Source: Caballeronia glebae
GTDB taxonomy: Bacteria; Pseudomonadota; Gammaproteobacteria; Burkholderiales; Burkholderiaceae
Length of the DNA stretch: 64,000 bases
Direction: 5' to 3'
NCBI RefSeq assembly: GCF_001545035.1
Contig: NZ_FCOJ02000004.1
Location: forward strand, 62,001-126,000
In this document: positions 58,836-64,000 of the stretch, one piece after another
Layout: every line of letters starts with the position of its first letter
How positions within the stretch are numbered: the stretch's first letter is position 1
Program-made: the position numbers and the translations under genes
The notes under the pieces: model-generated
The model's database searches: none
Told to the model about the DNA's origin: nothing
The model's input: the letters and a program-made list of their open reading frames with translations, nothing else

Positions 58836-60254
58836 TCACGCGGACGCGCGCAGCAGTTCTCCGAGCGTTTTCATCGCGTGTTCGATCTGAGGCGACCACG
58901 GATGGCCGAAGTTGATGCGCACGTAATTCCCGTATGCGTGACGCGCGGAAAAAATCGGCCCCGGCGTCACGTTGATGCCATGTTCGAGCCCGCGCCGGTG
59001 CAACTGCATCGCATCGACGTGATCGGCCAGTTGCAGCCACAGGAAATAGCCGCCGTCGGGCCGCACGAACGCGACGTCGGGCGGCAGCCAGCGCGCGATG
59101 GCGTGTTCCATCGCGTCGCGTTGCGCGAGAAGCGCGCCGCGCAGCTTGCGCAAATGCTTGTCGAAGCCGCCGTGCTCAAGATAATCGGCGATGCCCGCCT
59201 GGATCGGGATGCTGGTGGAAATGCTCGTCATCAGCTTGAGGCGGCGGATCGCGTCGGCGAAGCGGCCCGCCGCGACCCAGCCGAGCCGATATCCCGGCGC
59301 GAGCGTCTTCGACAGCGACGCGCAATGCATCACGAGTCCCTGGGTATCGAAGGCTTTCGCGGGCGGCGGACGTTCCCGCGCGAAATGCAGCTCGCCGTAG
59401 ACATCGTCTTCGATGAGCGGGACGTCATGCTTCGCGAGCAACGCGACGAGCGCGCGCTTCTTCTCGACGGAAAGCGTCACGCCCGTCGGATTCTGGAGGT
59501 TGGTCATGAACCAGCACGCGCGCACCGGATGCTTGTCGAGCGCTTCGGCGAGCACGTCCAGATCGAGGCCGTCGCGCGGATCGACCGGAATCTCCACCGC
59601 GCGCAGACCGAGATGCTCGATGGCCTGCAACGCCGCATAGAAGCACGGCGATTCGATCGCGACGACATCGCCCGGCTTCGTGACGGCCATGAGGCAGAGC
59701 GTGAGCGCTTCCATCGCGCCATTCGTGACGATGAGTTCCTCCACCGGCTGCGCGATGCCCATGCCGATATAACGCAGCGCGATCTGCCGGCGCAAAGGCT
59801 CGCTGCCGGGCGGCATGTCGGTCACGGTGCTCCACGGATCGAGCATGCGCGTCGCGTGCGCGAGCGACTTCGCGAGACGTTGCAACGGAAAGAGCGCGGG
59901 CGATGGAAAGGCGGAGCCGAGCGGCGCGACGTCTGGACGCTTCACGGCATCGAGCACGGAGAACACGAGGCTGCTCACGTCGATGGGCGCGGGCTCGGCG
60001 AGCGGCGTCGGCGGCATCGGCGGAATTGGCGGCATCGAAAGCTTCGCGCCCGGCGCGACGTAATAACCGGAACGTTCGCGCGCACGAATCAAGCCCCATT
60101 CTTCGAGCAGGTAATACGCGCGAAACACCGTCGATTGACCGACGCCATATTGCGTCGTCAGATGCCGCACCGAAGGCAGCCGCGCGCCGACAGGCAACCG
60201 GCCAGTGCGAATCTCGGCGGCCATGGTGTCGGCAAGGGCTTGGTAGCGCTTCAT
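58836..60254 (-). CDS. MocR-like GntR regulator / aminotransferase fold protein
   Basis: A 472-residue MocR-type regulator. GntR winged helix at about 1-70 ('GARLPSVRHLTTQYGVGQSTVFRAYYLLEEWG') and an aminotransferase domain with 'ESPCFYAALQAIEHLG', 'PTGVTLS' and the PLP lysine in 'HCASLSKTLAPGYRLGW' (about residue 307). It closely resembles the regulator at 33356. Divergent from the lipoprotein/flavoprotein operon at 60410, which it may control; the gap is 155 bases. Confidence 0.88.
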   Translation of the reverse strand: MKRYQALADTMAAEIRTGRLPVGARLPSVRHLTTQYGVGQSTVFRAYYLLEEWGLIRARERSGYYVAPGAKLSMPPIPPMPPTPLAEPAPIDVSSLVFSVLDAVKRPDVAPLGSAFPSPALFPLQRLAKSLAHATRMLDPWSTVTDMPPGSEPLRRQIALRYIGMGIAQPVEELIVTNGAMEALTLCLMAVTKPGDVVAIESPCFYAALQAIEHLGLRAVEIPVDPRDGLDLDVLAEALDKHPVRACWFMTNLQNPTGVTLSVEKKRALVALLAKHDVPLIEDDVYGELHFARERPPPAKAFDTQGLVMHCASLSKTLAPGYRLGWVAAGRFADAIRRLKLMTSISTSIPIQAGIADYLEHGGFDKHLRKLRGALLAQRDAMEHAIARWLPPDVAFVRPDGGYFLWLQLADHVDAMQLHRRGLEHGINVTPGPIFSARHAYGNYVRINFGHPWSPQIEHAMKTLGELLRASA

Positions 60255-60409
60255 CGCGTGTGTTGGTGAGCGGTCGCGCGCGGGCTTCGCGCGGCGCGAA
60301 ATTGTCTCACACGCTCGACGCGAAGGAATATCGGCGCTTCGCCGCGCGTTTAACGGATAAGCGGCTTAATCGCCGCGCCCGGCTTTTCAAATCTTTCGGA
60401 GGTGCTTTC

Positions 60410-60538
60410 ATGAAGCTCGCCAGAATCGCAACAGTCATGCTCGCCTTGCTCGCCGGCCTGCTCGCGGGATGTCAGACCGATGCCAGTTCGGGCGCGTCGG
60501 GCACGACATCGAATAGTGGCAGCAGCGGCGGCTATTGA
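60410..60538 (+). CDS. Tiny predicted lipoprotein
   Basis: A 42-residue protein consisting of a lipoprotein signal peptide (lipobox LLAGC, Cys21) and a 21-residue Ser/Gly/Thr-rich tail. A strong CGGAGG sits about 8 bases before the ATG. Its stop overlaps the TTG start of the flavoprotein gene (TTGA), so it is translationally coupled to it. Homologous small lipoproteins with Ser/Gly tails are common but unassigned. Whether it has its own role or only serves translation of the next gene is unknown. Confidence 0.7.
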   Translation: MKLARIATVMLALLAGLLAGCQTDASSGASGTTSNSGSSGGY

Positions 60539-62103
60539 GCACGCAGACGCTGCCGCCGGATTTGTCGGCGGCGCAGTTTCGCGCGGCGCTCACGGCTTTC
60601 GCGGTGGCGCTCGGCAACGATGCGGTGTCGTCGAACGAGGTCGCTTCGTATCTCGATCCGTTCGCGCCCGGCGACGCGTCCGCGCACGCGCCGTCCGCCG
60701 CCGTGTTGCCGAAGGATGTCGATGGCGTGCGCGCGGTATTGGCGGTCGCGAATCGGCATCGCGTGCCGCTCTGGACCGTATCGACGGGACGCAACTTCGC
60801 TTACGGCGGCGCCGCGCCGCGCATGCGCGGGTGTGTCGTGCTCGACTTGCGGCGGATGAATCGCATCATCGAGATCGATGAAACGCTCGGTTATGCGCTC
60901 GTCGAACCGGGCGTGACGTATTACGAGTTGCATCGCGCGCTCGGCACGCCACGGCGCTTCTGGCTCGATCCGCCCGCGGCCGGATGGGGCAGCGTGATCG
61001 GCAACACGCTCGAACGCGGCTACGGCACGACGCCTTATGGCGACCACGCGGCCAATCAGTGCGGCATGGAAGTCGTGCTCGCGAACGGCGATGTCGTGCG
61101 CACCGGCATGGGCGCGATGTCGTCGAGTCGCGAATGGCAGGTGGTCAAGAGCGGCTTCGGGCCGTCGTATGACGGTATGTTCATGCAGTCGAACTTCGGC
61201 GTCGTCACGAAGCTCGGCATCTGGCTCATGCCCGCGCCCGAGGGCTACATGATCTGCCGCTACGCGTTTGCCCGCGAGGACGATCTGGAGCGCGTCGTCG
61301 ATACGCTGCGCCCGCTCAGGATGGACGGCACGATCCAGAGCAACGCGGTGATCGAAAGCGCGGTGCGCTGGGCGGCGGGCGTGTCGACGCGCAAGACATG
61401 GTTCGACGGCGACGGCGCGATGCCCGACGACGCCATCGACGCCATGGCGCGCAAGATCGGCATCGGGCGCTGGAATCTGCGCTTCTGCCTGTATGGACCG
61501 CGCGCGCTCGTCGAGGCGCGGCGCGATATCGTGCATGCGCGCTTCGAACCGATCGCGGGCGCGACGCTCTTCGAGATGCCGTATCGCGATGCATCGATCG
61601 AGCCGGAAGGCGGCGGCGACCGCGCGCAAGTCGGCATTCCGGGACTCGAAGCGTTCAACCTGCTCAACTGGCGCGGCGGCTCGGGCGCGCATATCGATTT
61701 CTCGCCGATGTGCCCGCCGCTCGGACGCGATGCCGTGAAGCAGGTCCGCATGGTGCGCGAGCGCGCCGCACAATTCGGCTTCGATTATTACGGCGGTTTC
61801 ACGGCGGGCGAGCGCGCGATGCATCACATCTTCGCGGCGATCTTCGACCGCGACGATGCGAAACAATCGCGCGATGCCGGCGCGCTTATCGAAACGCTCA
61901 TCCGCGATGCGGGCGCGGCGGGCTACGGGCAATATCGCACGCATCTCTCGTATATGGACCTCGCCGCCGCGCAATACGATTTCAACGATCACGCGATGAT
62001 GCGGCTCTCGAACACGATCAAGACGGCGCTCGATCCGAACGGCATTCTGTCGCCGGGCAAGCAGGGCATCTGGCCCAGGGAAGACGCGGGAAAAGGGCGA
62101 TGA
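60535..62103 (+). CDS. FAD-binding oxidoreductase, 4-cresol dehydrogenase / vanillyl-alcohol oxidase-like
   Basis: A 522-residue flavoprotein. The FAD-binding 4 domain shows 'HRVPLWTVSTGRNFAYGGAAPRMRGCVVLDLRRMN' and 'GYALVEPGVTYYELHRAL', and 'GNTLERGYGTTPYGDHA' follows, as in the flavoprotein subunit of 4-cresol dehydrogenase. The catalytic domain 'FAGFTAGERAMHHIFAAIFD'-like end is present. It would oxidise a para-substituted phenol. The usual partner is a c-type cytochrome, but none is encoded next to it. The start is a TTG overlapping the lipoprotein stop; its end overlaps the next gene (ATGA). Confidence 0.85.
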   Translation: MSTQTLPPDLSAAQFRAALTAFAVALGNDAVSSNEVASYLDPFAPGDASAHAPSAAVLPKDVDGVRAVLAVANRHRVPLWTVSTGRNFAYGGAAPRMRGCVVLDLRRMNRIIEIDETLGYALVEPGVTYYELHRALGTPRRFWLDPPAAGWGSVIGNTLERGYGTTPYGDHAANQCGMEVVLANGDVVRTGMGAMSSSREWQVVKSGFGPSYDGMFMQSNFGVVTKLGIWLMPAPEGYMICRYAFAREDDLERVVDTLRPLRMDGTIQSNAVIESAVRWAAGVSTRKTWFDGDGAMPDDAIDAMARKIGIGRWNLRFCLYGPRALVEARRDIVHARFEPIAGATLFEMPYRDASIEPEGGGDRAQVGIPGLEAFNLLNWRGGSGAHIDFSPMCPPLGRDAVKQVRMVRERAAQFGFDYYGGFTAGERAMHHIFAAIFDRDDAKQSRDAGALIETLIRDAGAAGYGQYRTHLSYMDLAAAQYDFNDHAMMRLSNTIKTALDPNGILSPGKQGIWPREDAGKGR

Positions 62104-62456
62104 ACACGACACGGCGCGCGTTTCTCATTGCGACGGGCGTAGCGGGAATGCCGTGGAGATCGCTCGGCATCGCGATGCCGGTATCGACGCGCATCTGGGT
62201 CGTCGACGAGGACTTGCCGCAAAGCCGCGTACTCGTGCGGCGCGCGCGTCTGACGGGCGCGGGCATCGCATCCCTTTCCGGCGATGCGGGCTGGCTGTGG
62301 ATCGAGCGGCTGTCGTCGTTGCACGCGATCGGCGGAATCACGCGTTTCGCCGATGCGTTCGTGTTGTCGCAACTCGGCGCGGACGCCGGCATGCGCGCGA
62401 CGCATCATCGGGCGTTCGAAAACGGCGCCGTGCTCTGGACGCTCGACCGCGGCTGA
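62100..62456 (+). CDS. Small protein with Tat-like signal, no cysteines
   Basis: A 118-residue protein I do not recognise. It begins MNTTRRAFLIATGVAG, a twin-arginine type leader, so it may be exported folded. The mature part, from about residue 27 ('PVSTRIWVVDEDLPQSRVLVRR'), has no Cys and no CxxCH haem motif. It overlaps the flavoprotein stop by ATGA, the position where a cytochrome subunit gene is found in cresol dehydrogenase operons. It is not a cytochrome; it may be a chaperone or an accessory factor for the flavoprotein. Confidence 0.75.
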   Translation: MNTTRRAFLIATGVAGMPWRSLGIAMPVSTRIWVVDEDLPQSRVLVRRARLTGAGIASLSGDAGWLWIERLSSLHAIGGITRFADAFVLSQLGADAGMRATHHRAFENGAVLWTLDRG

Positions 62457-62497
62457 ATGCGCTTCGCTAAAATGACGGGCATCTCAATGATGCCGCG

Positions 62498-62878
62498 ATG
62501 GACGAAACAATGAACGCCACGGATACACGCACAATCGCGGACTGGCACGCGCATGTCTATTTCGACGCAGCGAGCCGCGACGCCGCATGGCAGCTCCGGC
62601 TCGTGATCGAGCAACGTTTTGCGGACGAATTGCAAGGCGGCACACTGCGCCTGGGCCGTTTTCACGAACGGCCGGTCGGACCGCATCCGATGTGGTCGTT
62701 CCAGTTGGGATTCGGCGGCGACCTGCTCGCGCCGATGCTCGCGTGGCTCACGCTGAATCACGGCGCGCTCGATGTCTTCATGCATCCGAACACGGGCGAT
62801 GCGCTCGTCGATCATCGCGATTCGGCCGTGTGGATCGGCCATTCGCACGAACTCGCGCTGAAGAGTCTGGGCGGCTAG
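62498..62878 (+). CDS. DOPA 4,5-dioxygenase family protein
   Basis: A 126-residue metal-dependent dioxygenase-like protein. The family motifs 'DWHAHVYFD', 'GRFHERPVGPHPMWSFQLGF', 'LNHGALDVFMHPNTGD' and 'WIGHSHEL' are all visible and rich in His. It is related to fungal DOPA extradiol dioxygenases; bacterial substrates are uncertain catechols. The start at 62498 could also be the ATG at 62510. A -10 TAAAAT lies near 62470. It is 41 bases after the operon ending at 62456. Confidence 0.9.
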   Translation: MDETMNATDTRTIADWHAHVYFDAASRDAAWQLRLVIEQRFADELQGGTLRLGRFHERPVGPHPMWSFQLGFGGDLLAPMLAWLTLNHGALDVFMHPNTGDALVDHRDSAVWIGHSHELALKSLGG

Positions 62879-62888
62879 AGCGGAAACG

Positions 62889-62915
62889 AAAAAGGCGAAC
62901 CCCGTTCGCCTTTTT
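62889..62915. terminator. Bidirectional terminator
   Basis: A perfect stem AAAAAGGCGAAC (62889-62900) and GTTCGCCTTTTT (62904-62915) with a 3-base loop. T-tracts lie on both strands, so it can end both the dioxygenase transcript and the convergent phasin transcript. Confidence 0.9.
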
Positions 62916-62932
62916 CCGAAACGCCAGCGAGA

Positions 62933-63499
62933 TTACTTCTTCGCGTTGGCCGTTCTCGGCGGCACCACGCGCACGGCCGTCTGGTCCGCGACCGTGGCGT
63001 CGTTTTGCGCGGCTTCGACCACTTGCTTTGCGGCCTTCTTCGCTGCTTCGTAAGCCGAATTCGCCGATTCCGTCGCGGCATCGATCGCGGTGCGCCATGC
63101 CGTCACCACGGCCTCGCTCCCGACCGGCGCGTTGCTCGCGAGACTCTCGACGAACGCCTGCACGTTGCGCTGCGATTTCTCGATCTGATCCTGCGCGGCT
63201 TCCAGATAGCCGCCGCGCACGCCCGCGGCGATCTCGTAGACGCCGCGCCAGTACGCCTGGACGCGCTGTGCGCCGTCCTGCAGATTCTGGTTCTGAAGCG
63301 CGAAGAATTCCTGCGGATCGCGCACGGAGAGCGATCTGGCGATGAGCGCCTGATGCTCGTCGAGCGCCGTCCTGACCGTGCGCACGTTCAGGTCGATCAG
63401 CTTCTCGAAGCCTCCAACAACTTGTGCGGCGAGACCGAAGGTGGTGTCGACACCCGCCTTTTGTGACGCGATTACGTTTTCCGGCGCAAGACTGCTCAT
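62933..63499 (-). CDS. Phasin family protein (polyhydroxyalkanoate granule-associated)
   Basis: A 188-residue amphipathic helical protein. It contains the phasin-type pattern 'EKLIDLNVRTVRTALDEHQ', 'DPQEFFALQNQNLQDGAQRVQAYWRGVYEIA' and an Ala/Lys-rich C-terminal tail ending 'TANAKK'. Phasins coat PHA granules. I prefer ATG 63499, with GGAG six bases upstream; an ATG four codons earlier (63511) is possible. A good sigma70 promoter lies about 60 bases upstream. Confidence 0.9.
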   Translation of the reverse strand: MSSLAPENVIASQKAGVDTTFGLAAQVVGGFEKLIDLNVRTVRTALDEHQALIARSLSVRDPQEFFALQNQNLQDGAQRVQAYWRGVYEIAAGVRGGYLEAAQDQIEKSQRNVQAFVESLASNAPVGSEAVVTAWRTAIDAATESANSAYEAAKKAAKQVVEAAQNDATVADQTAVRVVPPRTANAKK

Positions 63500-64000
63500 G
63501 CTCGACTCCATATGGAAGTGGCCAATTGAATGCCCGATGAATTTGTGCGACGCAGCGAATGACTCATTTTAAGGCAAGCGCGGGACGTGTCAAATACGTT
63601 TTCCCTGCTTGACTTTAAACCATACGATCATTTATTCAAAAATAATGGAGAACGAAAAGTAAATGAGCAGGCTTATAAAGCAGGTGCAAATTGATCACAC
63701 ATCACATGATTATCGCGGGTCGCTTGATTTCGGACAGAATTCCTGCAGAGGTAATAATTCCGACCAGTCGGCCGGCGAACGCACGTTCATTTAAAGCCCT
63801 GTCTGGTAAAAGGACAGGGGCGTCTCATCGTAAACACCTAAGCCAGAATTTACCGAATGCGGCATTTCCCCACTTGACGCATTGGTGCGCTAATTGAAAG
63901 AATCTCGCATTGCAGCACGCGCAAGAGGTATTCGACGAGGCGGGCGATTTTTCCGGTATTTGTGTCACTGCCCCGTCATCTCGAATCAGTAGGATTCACC
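63500..64000. other. AT-rich intergenic region
   Basis: About 500 bases of lower GC content than the rest of the window. It begins with the phasin promoter. A 43-codon open frame (63663-63794) with GGAG 12 bases upstream is possible but has no recognisable family. A 7-bp hairpin CCCTGTC...GACAGGG follows at 63797-63819. The remaining bases to the window edge show nothing clear. Confidence 0.4.
63566..63593 (-). promoter_or_regulatory. Phasin promoter (sigma70-type)
   Basis: On the minus strand a consensus -35 TTGACA (63588-63593) and -10 TAAAAT (63566-63571) are separated by 16 bases, about 65 bases upstream of the phasin ATG. It is the best match to a sigma70 promoter in the window. Confidence 0.75.

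Noticed and set aside
63691..63897. 68-codon plus-strand frame near the window end
   Set aside because: No ribosome binding site and no family resemblance; the AT-rich sequence looks non-coding.

Overview
The window is high-GC DNA with dense, mostly intact genes. Its gene families and start-codon use (ATG plus several GTG and TTG) fit a beta-proteobacterium of the Burkholderia / Paraburkholderia / Caballeronia group. There are no tRNA, rRNA, IS element, prophage or CRISPR signals. This assignment comes from recognising protein families by eye, not from a database search.

Layout. 1-480: a small iron-permease-family membrane protein. 943-13273: one complete Tad/Flp pilus locus on the plus strand (pilin, prepilin peptidase, CpaB, secretin, lipoprotein, TadZ, TadA ATPase, TadB, TadC, TadD, two TadE-like minor pilins, TadG). 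Many of its genes overlap by 1-4 bases, so it looks like one long operon. 13346-17796: a basic DUF6496 protein, a LysR regulator with an apparent C-terminal frameshift, a periplasmic amino-acid-type binding protein, an M14-type deacylase and an epoxide-hydrolase-like enzyme. 17861-24195: a double-length (1937 aa) UvrA behind a perfect SOS box, then a small ACT-domain protein. 24207-30874: a DUF445 membrane protein and two glycoside hydrolases (debranching-type and MGH1/GH63-like). 30889-35070: a FdhF/YdeP molybdopterin oxidoreductase divergent from a MocR regulator and a small winged-helix protein. 35229-39205: a two-partner secretion pair (TpsB plus an unusually short TpsA).

39551-50904: a second MocR regulator, an orphan TAXI-type binding protein, a zinc-ribbon membrane protein with YYLG repeats, an alpha-ketoglutaric semialdehyde dehydrogenase divergent from its likely LysR regulator, a Tam-like methyltransferase divergent from another LysR, and a histidine kinase. 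50977-55771: ahpF and ahpC with an OxyR-type promoter, an F420-reductase-like protein, ribA and a 2OG-Fe(II) oxygenase. 55848-60254: a hemerythrin, an SOS-controlled nuclease-helicase fusion and a third MocR. 60410-63499: a tiny lipoprotein, a cresol-dehydrogenase-like flavoprotein and a cysteine-free small protein in an overlapping operon, then a DOPA dioxygenase and a phasin. The last 500 bases are AT-rich and non-coding or nearly so.

Two themes link separate regions. First, DNA damage: two near-identical SOS boxes (17861 and 58786) drive the tandem UvrA and the nuclease-helicase. Second, oxidative and surface functions: AhpCF, hemerythrin, Tad pilus and TpsBA. No clear previously undescribed multi-gene defence or toxin system is visible. 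The most unusual items are the tandem UvrA, the SOS operator lying on the helicase start codon, the short toxin-less TpsA, the YYLG-repeat protein and the flavoprotein operon.
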